From the NCBI GenBank assembly GCA_026120185.1, contig JANUWF010002432.1, forward strand, positions 593,501-657,500: a stretch of DNA of 64,000 nt. Direction: 5' to 3'. The notes under the pieces were generated by a model. The model was not told the DNA's origin and ran no database searches. It worked only from the letters and a program-made list of their open reading frames with translations. The stretch is from Voacanga thouarsii. Its lineage: Eukaryota > Streptophyta > Magnoliopsida > Gentianales > Apocynaceae. The translations under genes were made by a program, and so were the position numbers. Of this stretch, positions 1 to 10,803 are shown in pieces. Each line of letters opens with the position of its first letter. The stretch's first letter is position 1.

Positions 1-358
1 GCATTTTTCTGCACTTTTTCTTCAACCCATTGTTGGTACCAACTAATTTTTATGTTTAGGACCTAAAAGTTTGTGAAAATTAAAAGTTTTCATTCTAAAT
101 TATAATTTCACAATTGCTTATACCTCCGCATGTGAGGTGTACATCATATTCTTTTAAAACTAAAAAATTCAATAAATAAAGAAAAATAATGATTATTTAT
201 GATCATATATTTCCACTAAGAAAATTTACAAGTAATCTAGAAATTAATTATACAGATCACGTAAATCAAAAGAATTCATTTTTAAGGAATTACCACTGGC
301 TATTTGCCTAAAACATGCTCCTAACTCCTAGGTGTAAAACCAAAACTTTGATACTACT
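1..358 (-). mobile_element. Angela-type Ty1/copia element (Angela-0), start of internal region, cut by window edge
   Basis: Read on the minus strand, this is the untranslated leader just downstream of a 5' LTR. It opens with a degenerate initiator-Met primer-binding site followed by a segment resembling the Angela-3 leader, including the 'ctaggagcatg' motif and a 'gtaca..g..gGAGGcaTA' block that Angela-3 has near 38560. No coding sequence is reached before the window ends. The rest of this element, with its gag, pol and 3' LTR, should lie to the left of position 1. Confidence 0.7.
340..356 (-). promoter_or_regulatory. Primer-binding site (initiator-Met tRNA type), degenerate
   Basis: The minus strand reads tagtatcaaagttttgg, a decayed version of the plant copia consensus TGGTATCAGAGC. 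It lies two bases from the LTR end, as expected for a reverse-transcription primer site. The changes are mostly G-to-A, consistent with decay of an old methylated copy. Confidence 0.65.
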
Positions 359-1147
359 TGTAGGATTGCGAATCACACAATACAACAAGAAATTAAAAAA
401 AAAAATTATCAGAGTTTACAATCACATGCTTACTTTTCCTTCTTAGATTAGAAAAAACTGTAGTAGTAACTGGATTTAGTTGATCAGTAGGTTGTTTAGG
501 ACTTATCTGAATCGTGAACTTCGGGGATGTATTTAACTGAAAAACCTAGCAAACATCTACTCCTATGCATGAAACACGCGTAAAGACTGAAGCCTTTGAC
601 CTTCTAAGGTATTCTCTTAACCTCACAAATCAAGTTACCAGTGAAAGTAGGCTAATATTATTTTTCTAAGTAAAAACTAAGAGAGAATAGGCCAAGAAGG
701 AGTTCAAGTGGCTAGGGCTATTTTTCTTGCCCATATAGCCGACCCTTAGAGGGTTTTAAATAAACCTTCATGGCCAGCTAACCTTAGTCCAAGACGGGCT
801 AGGATTTTGTCCACAAATTTGGTCTTTTATTATTTGTCTTGAGTCTTATATTAAAATTTAAAATAATAAAATCATAACTCACTTTATTTATTATTTATCT
901 CGGCCTTTTAGTTTAATTAAAACCCAATATGATAATACATAACTCAATATAATTATTAGGCTAATTTTTGTTTATTTTATTCAACCCCATCTTTTAAATT
1001 GGACTATTTAGAATAAAATAAATTCTCTCATTTCTCAAATAATCTAAATAATCTATACATTTGATTAAAATAGCAATTTAAGTTTCTAGAGTTATCTTGG
1101 GATCAAAAGACATATTATCCTTAGCTACAAAGTGATCAAAAGGTCCC
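359..1147 (-). repeat. Angela-0 5' LTR, distal part, split by a gypsy insertion
   Basis: On the minus strand this carries the second half of an Angela-type LTR. It includes the 'ttttgatcac..tagctaagg....tgtcttttgatcc' block that matches the 'ttttggtcattttagtagccaagg....tgtcttttggtcc' block in the LTRs of Angela-1, -2 and -3. The first half of the same LTR is at 30229-31165. Joining the two across the gypsy element restores continuity with the other LTRs and leaves one copy of TCCCT, which is the TSD (1143-1147 and 30229-30233). Confidence 0.75.
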
Positions 1148-2689
1148 TTAATGTGTGCTTTGCGTATACATAGAAATGAATTCAATAATGCCTACAATCA
1201 TTCATGTTTCATAATTTAAAATGTCAAGTCAACTCACACAATACATACATTTAGATAAGTGAACCTATCGTATAGTATAGAGAACAATAACAGTATCAAA
1301 GAACCTTAGGGAAAGATGACAAATACCCTTACTTCCTCCTTATCTCAATATTTAGCTAATTAATTAAATGGAACAAGACTAATTAGTTATACTGGGAAGC
1401 TTATCAAGTTTACACACAAGGAAAAGTCACAAGATCATCAACGAATTGGAAAAAGAGAGAGAGAGCTAATGCAATGAAATGATTTCTCCCAACTAAATAG
1501 CTAAAAGAAGAGTACCTCTTGGATCCATTAATCACAACTCTAGGCACCGGTGTGAGTTCAATAGTCAATTTCACACTCTTTCAAGTTATGATATTCCTAA
1601 TCCCTAGTTTAATTAATTGATATCTCTATCTAATCAACCAAACTCAATGAAGCATTAAACATTACTCACAAACTCAAATCATCTGGAAGCCATAAACCCC
1701 TATCTCTACACAATTTCATAAATCATTTGATTATTTAGTCCCAATCTCTAATCATTCTCTCGAGTTAATCAAGGATGACAACCATCAAATTAGCCAAGTG
1801 TGTGTTCAAAACCTTAACGCTATCTCGTGAATTCATTAAGGAGAATAAATAATTGAAGAGAATCAATTAATACCCAACTCAATCAACTCAACATAATAAA
1901 GCCAAATAATCAAATGCCATAGAGTAAAATCAATAGATCCAAACAAATTCATCATCTAAAAGCATAAAATAAGATACAACCCTCCATTACAACTAAAAAT
2001 GAAATATTAGTATGATATTAACTAGTTAGATTTACAAAAAGAAGGTAAGGAAAAACTCATTGACAAGCCATTTTCTTCTTCTTCTTGAAATCTTCTTGCA
2101 ATCCTCTCTTCTTCCTCCTTGAATTCCAAGTTCCACCTCTTCTTTTTGTGTGCAAACAAGGTTTCCTAATGTTCTTAAAGAAAACCTAAGGTCCAAGAAT
2201 AAGTTTTTGAGATTTATAAAAAGGTTTTTATAGCCATTTCCTCATGGATTCTCTAAAAAAAGTCAAAATAGGGGTTCTATGCGAACTTAGGCAGCCCATG
2301 GTCCTTAGGAGTACCCTGGGCCACCTGGTTTTGTTTACCTAACCAGAGACCAGGCAGCCCATAGTGGTTGGAACCATTGTGGGCCACCTAGCTAGTTCCA
2401 CCACCCTAAGATGCCTGGTTTCTGTCCGCTGCCTTTTTCCTACTTTTTTTTGCACACCAGGTGGCCCATGGTGGTTCGAACCATTGTAGGCTATATTAGT
2501 TCTGGAAACTTTTGTTTCTTTGCTTTATTTTTCATTCCTTTTCACCCTTATTCATTTTCACTTGATCTTTGACATTATCTAAACAAAAACAAGCCAAAGA
2601 TTGTGCGGTAAATAGTGGGTTTATACAATAAGTCATCACAATTAAGGCATAAATACTATAAAAAATGTGTACATAATAAACACTCATCA
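1148..2689 (-). repeat. 3' LTR of the Athila-like element
   Basis: It aligns by eye with 28819-30228 over the whole length, for example at 'gaaatgaattcaataatgc', the mid-part 'aaaaagagagagag' and the terminal 'cactcatca'. On the minus strand it begins TGATGAGTG and ends near CATTA. It holds three copies of a hairpin-forming GC-rich unit (2289-2328, 2352-2390, 2459-2493). The last bases before 1148 contain an extra segment of about 12-16 nt (tgctttgcgtatac) absent from the 5' LTR. Confidence 0.85.
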
Positions 2690-2703
2690 CACCCTTTACA
2701 CTT
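2690..2703 (-). other. Polypurine tract of the Athila-like element
   Basis: The minus strand reads aagtgtaaaggg directly before the LTR start. It is preceded by 'gaggacaagcaaaag', the usual sequence upstream of the polypurine tract in Athila and Tat elements. It would prime plus-strand DNA synthesis. Confidence 0.75.
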
Positions 2704-3400
2704 AAACTTTTGCTTGTCCTCAAACAAATAATACAAAGTACCACAAGCAAATAGCTTCCCTACAAAACATATTTTCACAAATTAAGATTTTTGGAAGTAA
2801 GTTAGGCTACTATGGTAAATGTATTATCTCTCTTTTTTTTAATCTAAGAATCTAATCCGACACCTAATTAGCCAAGCTAGTTTTCTGCATAAACTAATAT
2901 ATTAAGATAGATATGACCAAAACTATCGAAGTTGAATCAAAATAAGTTTATACTCATTCAATGTGTTCCACCCCGTATCTTTAGGTTTCAAATGTGAATA
3001 AGGTGATTCATATAACTTAGGCTTAATTAATTGGTTAATTTAAGTTCTATGACTTTCTAACTATTGCAATCTAAGTAGTAAATAGGGGATTGCCCTCTTT
3101 TAGCCTTAAGTGGCCTCGTTGAACACTCTATACAACCATATTAGATAATCATTCCCTTACTCACTCTTTCTTTTGTGTTGATTTTACCATCCATTTTCTT
3201 TTCAAAGGAAATACACTTGAAATTGAGTGTTTTGATTTTGAATGTGAAAAAGCACATTCCTTTTTCCTCACTTAAGTGTACTTTTGCAAATGGCATAAAA
3301 TATAAGAGAGTGTTTAGATATGAGAAAATATGCCTTATTGTATCTCAATTTTTTTTTCAATCCCCATTTACTAAAATTTAGAATAAGGACTAGTTGTACA
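2704..3400 (-). other. Non-coding 3' internal region of the Athila-like element
   Basis: This lies between the polypurine tract and the solo LTR inserted at 3401. It is AT-rich, with no reading frame resembling a known protein. The long non-coding tail before the 3' LTR is typical of Athila elements. Confidence 0.6.
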
Positions 3401-5250
3401 TGTTGGGTATCTCTCGCATATCATATACGGCACATCAGAAAAATAAAACAAGATACTATCCCAAGATCCGCATATGTGTGGAAAACAAGACATATATATA
3501 GAAAATAAAGAAACAAAGATAACAGCTTTTACCTTTCTTTGTTTGTATGGAAAACAAAACTTTCCTTCTTCAAGTATGATAATTGTGGTACGATCCAGCA
3601 ATTCTCTTGAAGAATCACCAGGAGAGTATCCAACTATTATAATCACAGTGTGTGATTATCTCTAACAGAAATCCACATGGAGGATCATACTCAAGTACCA
3701 AGATTTTCTGTGCTAGCAGAAAATAATAATGGTGGTTGGGGTTTTTCTTGTTCTTCTTGTTAAACAAAACTTGAGAAAGAAGAAGAAGAACAAGGGTTAT
3801 GTTCTCCTTGAAGAAGCTCACGAAAAAGAGAGGGTGAAGAGAACAAAAGATCATATCTTTATCCTCGCCCTTTGGTTTTATGTTGTTTTGGAGTTGTTTC
3901 AAGTGACCTTTGGTTTTCATGTTTTGTTTCATGTGTGCCTCTTGGATCACCTGAAAACCTTAACAATAAAATCATCTGAGAATTCCAAACAAACAATTGC
4001 AATTCTCCAATTGCAATTGGAACCTATCAAGTTCTCAGAATTATAAATTATCCTATAAATTATAACAATTATAATTTGACCACATCAACTTTTCTTTCTC
4101 GCAATAAACCCCACTATGTTATCAAATAACATCTTGAGCATATATTCATCTTTTATGTGTGACTTATTAGGTTTCTCGGTCAATTAGTAGCGAACATGAA
4201 TTAATCCAAACGTCTTTGAGATTAATAATTCTTAATTAATTAGAATTAATCCTATTAATTCTAATCATGATTGGTTTATTAATTTATCAATTAATAAACC
4301 CATATTCCCAAATCATGAGCGGTATCTAACAATACATCATGACCACCCAAGAGTCCAGGAAGTTAAGTGGCTTGACATGAACCCTTCAATAACAAACTAC
4401 AGTGCAATTTACTCATTTCACCATACAATATCTCATTCGGTCTAGAGTACGGAATTAGTGCCAACTCTCTTCAGAATATATATTAATTCTGACCCGAATA
4501 TAATTATACTTGTACTAGGAACCCACTACTCTAGATGTGTATCAATTGGAACTGTTTCCAATTCGTATACGCCTTGGCCAAGAACTTTTCAAGTAGTAAT
4601 TCCTACAACTAGCCTTGAGATATTCGCCCTTACGATTAGGAGTGGTGAATCCTTTATTGACCATCTCAACTACTTTCATTTACCTCACAATGTACCCAAT
4701 ATCCATCTCATAGACAGCCCTTAATCGAGCTTCAGAGATTAAAATCAAAGCACAATGCTCAGTAAACAAAGTACTTTAGAGATCTCAAGTCTAAGGATAC
4801 TTGCACGTTTGCTATATTGAGATTATATCACTGGCACTAAATAGTTATCCATGTGATTATCTCATAACTAGGTCATTTAATGAACTTGTTCCACTAACAA
4901 GTATCCACGTGTTAACTTTGAGTATCTCAATACTCACGGATATGAGAACCCCCGCCTGATCAAATCAGGAAGTCTTAACACATGCTAGTCTTAACGCATT
5001 AATGATGTCTTGTCTCATTAATACTATGATTAGGGACTATTTAAGTACTAACATTATATAGTGTAGTAGAATCTTATATCATGATCTCTATCATGATTTC
5101 CTTAATACGGTATTGTACTAGGGACTTTATCGAACAGTTATATTACTTAAAAGTAATAAAAAAAAATTGTAAGATAAATAATGTCTTTTATAAAATAAAA
5201 TATGTCATATACAATATACAAGTGATTGACTCTAGGGCACAATACTAACA
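3401..5250 (-). repeat. Solo LTR of a Ty1/copia element (family C, copy 1)
   Basis: It begins TGTTGGG and ends ACTAACA on the plus strand, and both sides carry the five-base duplication GTACA (3396-3400 and 5251-5255). Read on the minus strand it starts with 'tgttagtattgtgccctagag', close to the start of many plant copia LTRs. No internal region, primer site or second LTR is attached, so this is a solo LTR left by LTR-LTR recombination. A diverged second copy is at 46131-52188. Open frames inside it (such as 3729-4046) are lysine-rich, AT-driven chance frames. Confidence 0.88.
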
Positions 5251-5929
5251 GTACAATCATAGGACAAAGATTAACCTAAAATTTCATACTTATATTTTAT
5301 CATAAAAGCCATCTCAATTCTCAAAAAATAATATAGCACCACTTTTACTAAAAAATATACAAGGTTACTATAAATTCTCAAGACTTAGTCATATCATACC
5401 TAATATATAAGTTTATCCAAAAACAAACTCATCTAGAAAGGTCATAAACCTAATTCTTTTACCAAAAGAAACATAATAACAATACTATAACAACCAAACT
5501 TATCAAAAAAAAAAAAAAAAGTCCAATTTCCAAGAATACAAAAAAATACTCAAAAATCATAAGAAGGCTCTACAAACATGATAGAAACTTAAAAAGAATA
5601 TCAAACAATTCCTCCCCCACACTTACAATAGACAATATCCTTATTGGCCAAAATTATCACAATAAAAACACTAATTAGAACTAAAAATGAATAAGGAGAA
5701 AAGGGTTAGAAATACTTCCTAAGTGACTGACATGCACAAAAAAAAAGAGTAGTTGATGAGAAGTTTTATCAAAAGAAGAGAGAGGCTAACATGTAAAAAG
5801 AAATGAAATGTAATAAAGTTCAAGCAAAGAAATAAATATCACATGAAAGAAAAATAAAAAGTGAATAAAATCTAGGTCCTAAGAAACCAAGTATGAAATT
5901 GATCTAGTAGCCAAGACTCAAAAATAGCC
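5251..5929 (-). other. Non-coding internal region of the Athila-like element
   Basis: AT-rich, with homopolymer A near 5505-5520. It contains no recognisable coding sequence and continues the 3' untranslated part of the gypsy element between the accessory frame and the solo LTR. Confidence 0.55.
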
Positions 5930-7240
5930 TCCCCCAGCATTAGATAGCCCATGTCCTCTATCTGGTATGTGGTTCCTAGATAGGGCATCCTAAATGTTTT
6001 CCAAATATTGTTGCTGGCCCTTCTGCATTTGTCTTTTATCTTCTTAAAAATCCCTCATAGCCTTTTGCCCTATCCATGATTTATCCATCCAATTCTCAAG
6101 TCGTGCCAATGACTCTGAATGCCTTTGTAAACGCTTCTCCTGATCCATTTTCCAATGTTGCTTATTCTCCATATAATTCTTTTGCTATGTAAACCATTCA
6201 CTGTGTGGAATTTGTGTGGCACGAAGATCATTCTGTCTAATTCTCAACTCTGTCACATTTACTTGAAGCTGTGCAATGGCTGTTCTCATCTTAGCTTGAA
6301 AATTTTCCATGTTTGTGTGTCTTGCAGCCTAAGATCCCAAGGTACAACGAGGCACTACAACTGGAGGATCATCTTCCACTTCCATATTCCTTACTTCCAT
6401 TACTAATAGCCATTTTTGGTTATTTTCATTGTACTGGTAGCTCATGTGGTATAATGTTTGGTTAGAAACCACATCATTTGGCCTTGTAGCCATAGCTAAT
6501 TTTCTAAAGAAATCCACACTAAAATAGAGAAGTACTCGTGTAATGACCAAGGGCAACAGAAAAATTTTGGAAGAACTACTATAAGCTGTCACCTCAAGCA
6601 TAGAAGAAATGAGAATAGCCCAAAGGTATAGGCTCAAAATGAATCATTTTGTAAGTATAGTAGACATCAATAATCCTAGCTTTATTGATAGTACTCACTC
6701 TCGGACAAACATTAAACCCAAGCAAGTAGACAACCAACCATAGTTAAGAAGGCAGAACATTAGTATGAAGAACAAAGGATTGGGTAGTTCGCTTATACCT
6801 TTAAACCCATTTCTTTCTTTGGATTTTTGAAATCTCATTTCAAATCTAAATTGACCTGGTCAACAGAAACCCAATTACCAACATCTAAAATTCTTAAGAT
6901 TTGAGCCAAATATTACCTAGTGAGATGGATGGAGATCCCTATGACTGTGGTATCAATAATGAGTGAAGGTTCCTTGTTTCTTATCAAGTATATTAGCATA
7001 GAATTCTTTTACAAGACTAGGGTAATATGGACCATCTAAATTTAAAATAGATTTCCAGCCAATCCTATGAAATATTTGAGAAATTTTCAAAGATTGATTT
7101 AACTTAACTTCTATAAATTTATCAACTACAAGCTTATTGGATGGTCTTTTTGCAAACCAAGAAGAGCAAGAGTCATTAACAAGATGTCTACAAGGTGTGG
7201 GAGTTATGTCTTCAAGAGGGGCTATGGGAGGACGAGGCAT
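5930..7240 (-). pseudogene. Accessory ORF of the Athila-like element ('putative plant transposon protein' family), broken
   Basis: Minus-strand segments 7240-6953 and 6637-6329 belong to one decayed frame that opens at an ATG (MPRPPIAP). The first segment ends with a block containing IFHRIGWKSI and PSLVKEFYANIL, typical of the database family called 'putative plant transposon protein'. The second has LPLVITRVLLYFSVDFF, which in that family lies further downstream. A charged, Q- and R-rich, probably coiled tail with stops follows to about 5930. Stop codons and at least one frameshift separate the pieces. The role of this family is unknown; in Athila elements the equivalent position holds an env-like frame. 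A related block occurs in the third frame of the SIRE element near 60300. Confidence 0.65.
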
Positions 7241-8525
7241 CCCATTTTCTTCTTCTTAGGAATAATTTTTAAATCCTAAGCATGATGAAAACATAAGGCT
7301 TCTAATTATGGTCAACAACAAGAGAATGAAATTTTTTTCAAAACTTCGACAACAAATCCCAACACATTCTCTCAACTCGAAATAAAATACAAAACCAACC
7401 ATTCTCATCCACAACAATTTTTAACAAGCGCTTCCACCAATTTAATAAAAAGCCATAACGCAAGCTTTGCCATTTCATCATTCATCATCAATCATCACAA
7501 CAATTCCAAAATAATCAACATTCCAAGAAATCCAACAATTAAAGCTCAATATTAACAATATCAACTCATTTTCCAATTATCACAATTTAATATTTCTAAA
7601 AAATAAAATTAATTCAATAAAAGTACAAAAAATATTAAATTATAAAAATTAGAAAAATATCTCAACGCAAAGCATCAAGGCCATATAAACATTTTCTAAG
7701 TTCAAATTCTTCAAGAAAAAATAAAGACGAGGGAAAAAAGGTCACCAAGGTGCATTTGTATGAAGTTAAAAAACTTCTATTTCTTGAACTCTTGAGTCAC
7801 CCATCTTGAAGAATCCTTACCCCTTTGCCTTGATTTAATGTTTTTACTCCATTAGAGCTCCAACTATGTGCCGAAAGTGCAAGTTTTTTTGAAGTGGGTG
7901 TGGAAGAAATATGGAGCAAATTAAAGGAAAAAAGAAGTTATTTTGAGTGGAGAATTGAAGAAGATGAAAAGAAGTTAAAGAAGTTTAAAATTTGCAAAAA
8001 AAAAAAAAGTGGTAGATTTGGTGAAAAAATGTATGGGTAATGAAAGGAGAAGATGGCGCATAGAGAGGAGAAGGAAAGAGGAAGATGGTCCAAGAAATAA
8101 GGGGGAAAATGAAGAAAAGCCAATAATTTTCATTGTTGCTGGCTAAGACCAGGCAACCTAGGATGATGGCCCCAGGTGGCCCAGTCTGGGCCGCAGCTTT
8201 TGAACTCGAGACCAGGCAGCCTATGGTGGTTCACCGGGGCAGTCCAATCTGATTCAAAGTTGTTTTTTTTAACTAATTTAATTTAATTACTTACTAGACA
8301 TAAATATCCATATACAAAAAGAAAATAAACCATGAAAAATCCTAAAACGGGATTAGAATATTTACAAGAATAAAATATAAATAAAACACATTAAATTATC
8401 CATGAAAATCACCAAAAACACTCCATAAGACAAATATAATCCATAAGAAAAACAAAGCATGAAGAAATAGAAAGAAAACAAAATTAAAAATTGTCTAAGT
8501 GCGATAGTAAATAAAGAAGAAATCA
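7241..8525 (-). other. Spacer between gag and accessory ORF of the Athila-like element
   Basis: In a complete Athila element this interval would carry protease, reverse transcriptase, RNase H and integrase over about 3 kb. Here only 1.3 kb is present, and I found no pol motif on either strand. The part at 8140-8250 contains the 'gagaccaggcagcc.atggtggtt' motif that also builds the hairpin units of the LTR. The remainder is AT-rich. Confidence 0.5.
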
Positions 8526-8989
8526 CTGCTTCTTACCCTCATCGCATTGGTTGCTTACAGTATTGCCTGGTAATGATCCACTTTATCTTTTAGAGATGAG
8601 CTTAGAGAGTTGGTCTAATTTAGTTTTTCAAGTTGTGAATGGAGGCTTCTTGGTTCCTCATAGACATTTCAACTCATTGGAACCTAGTGTTTGTGGAAGA
8701 GACTAACTTGGAAACTAGATCTTTAAGAGAGGGCTTTATAGGAGGTAGTGAAGAAGAATGGTATGATAATGGTGCTTGAAGTCGTGCCATTGGGAAGCCT
8801 TGAGAAGTGGGAGGTCACACTTAAGTTAGGTTATTTCATGAAAACTTAGGGTAACCCCTCTATTCAAGATTTTATGTGTTATTGTAGGGTTATTCTCTTG
8901 TCTTATATACCCAACGAAATCTACTTGCCCCATAGCTTGCTCATTAGTTGACCCTATGCTTTTACATTCATGATTTGGGTGGCTTTCTC
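8526..8989 (-). pseudogene. gag of the Athila-like element, C-terminal part
   Basis: On the minus strand this continues gag after the Angela-1 insertion. It carries the end of a zinc-knuckle-like block, then VDFVGYIRQENNP, which corresponds to the conserved 'VN(F/Y)...RQNNPYSNTYNPG' stretch of Athila and Tat gag. A heptad-like tail before a Q- and S-rich end follows. Several stop codons interrupt it. The N-terminal part is at 27447-28290. Confidence 0.65.
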
Positions 8990-10784
8990 TGTTAGAATAT
9001 ATGCATTCTAGACTAATTTTATCTGATTGAATTATTGAATTTATTAATAAAAGATTTTATTCTCAAAATTTATTTGTGAATTTATATTTTATTTGTGCAT
9101 TATTTTCATTTGGAAAGGACCCATTGTGTTTAAGTAAGTGATACATGTAAATGATGGTCTTTCACAGTAAGGTATGGATCACAAATTACTTAATACATAA
9201 ATATTTGTTCTTAACTGATTAATGAGAATGAGAATATCATCATGTTTAGGTTATTGTGTTATAAATTCCAAATGGGGAATGGGCTTACCTTTAGCCAGTT
9301 AGTAGTCCACTCACTTCATAGCATGAGCGTATTTCGAATACATAGAATAGGACCTGTAATAGTAATTTCTAAAAGTACTATTTAGAAGAAATCTAGACTA
9401 TTACTGCTACAACGTGGACTAATACTCTACCACTTGAATATGAGTTAGTTGTCTGACGAAGATAGAAGCACATACTTTGATATACTGTAGTTGAAGCTCT
9501 TTCATAAAGCCGATATACTTGTATGTTTGGTATATGTGACTAGTTAGTTAAGACAGACTTGTACAAGATAACTTCTGCGCTATATCGCCCTATGTGACTA
9601 TTTAAATGATCTAAATATCTAGGGTCCTGAGGAATATGACTTGGATGGTTTCTTTAGAATAGCTCCCTTAGAAAGCAAAAATATTTCAGGAGTCGTGAAT
9701 CATTAGACTAGAGATTTAAGGATGGTAGATGTCTATTCCTCTCTAAATACAAGGTGATGCGTAGAGGGGTATTTTAGTCATTACACCTGTAGGTCGAAGA
9801 CTTTGCTAACGCAACATTATCCTTGGGGTCAATATTTCCTTATGGTGATATTATGAAATATTTAAAATGCAAAATATAGTTATTTATATAGCAGGGGTAT
9901 TTTGGTCATTTTAGTAGCCAAGGCGATGTGTCTTTTGGTCCCTGGAATAACCCTTAAGTCTCGACAAATTTGAGTTAAGGAATTGGTCTTGATAATTATG
10001 AGTTTTATTTTATTTAAATAGTCTAATTTATTATTAGACTATAATAAAATAAAAAGCCCAAGAGAGAGTAAATATTTTATATAGTTTAATTGGTTAATTA
10101 ATTATTCAGGGCCTAAGACCCAAATTGAATAATTAAAAAATTATTCTAGGTATAAACTAGATAAAATGCCTGATATTTTATATTGGTCTATTTAGACTTG
10201 TTAATTATTAATTGGGCTATTTAATGAAACTCAGAAAATAAATAATTAAGACTTATTATTTATGGGTGTTCAAGTTCAAGAGTAAATAATTTTATTTGGC
10301 TCAATGAAAAAGACTAAGGGTAAAATAAAATTAAAAAAATTAAAATTAATTAATTAAATAAAAAAACAGCACGGGATAAATCCCGTGTTGTTTTGCGTGA
10401 ATGATAACATAAAGCATGGTATTTTTTGTTTCATGTTGTTGGTCTCACTCTCTCTGTGATTGCCTGAAATCAAGATCAAAAGGTAAAAGAATGGGAAGGT
10501 CTGTAGAGTTTTTTAAAGAAGCAAAGGAAGAAGCTTTCACAGGCTTAGCAAACCCAATTCTCTAAGCTTTTATTGGCAGAGGAAAGGACACCATTTCGAA
10601 AGTTCAAAAGTTTCGTGTAAATGAGACGAAGTCGACGTTTACAAGGACGTGATCTAATAGTTTCAAGCATCCTTGTATAGTCATCTTCTTCAGTGCCAAT
10701 AAGGTCATTCAAACATAAAGGTAAATTTTTTCGTTCTGTAAGCATGCTTTCGGTTTTGATGATTTTTGTCATTTTCTTCCTTCA
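8990..10784 (+). repeat. 5' LTR of Angela-1
   Basis: It starts TGTTAGAATATATGC and ends TTCA just before the primer-binding site. The sequence matches the combined 3' LTR pieces 16406-17215 and 26421-27441, including the 'ggtcattttagtagccaagg' block and the final 'catgctttcg.tttgatgatttttgtcattttc'. At about 1.8 kb it is in the usual range for Angela LTRs. The promoter, transcript start and poly(A) site are expected here but cannot be placed from sequence alone. Confidence 0.87.
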
Positions 10785-10786
10785 AG

Positions 10787-10803
10787 TGGTATCGGAACCA
10801 TGG
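10787..10803 (+). promoter_or_regulatory. Primer-binding site of Angela-1 (initiator-Met tRNA), mutated
   Basis: It reads tggtatcggaaccatgg against the copia consensus TGGTATCAGAGC. Its place two bases after the LTR end makes the call secure despite the changes. Confidence 0.75.

Noticed and set aside
3729..4046. 105-residue lysine-rich open frame
   Set aside because: It lies wholly within the family C solo LTR, opposes another frame on the other strand, and has no recognisable domain.
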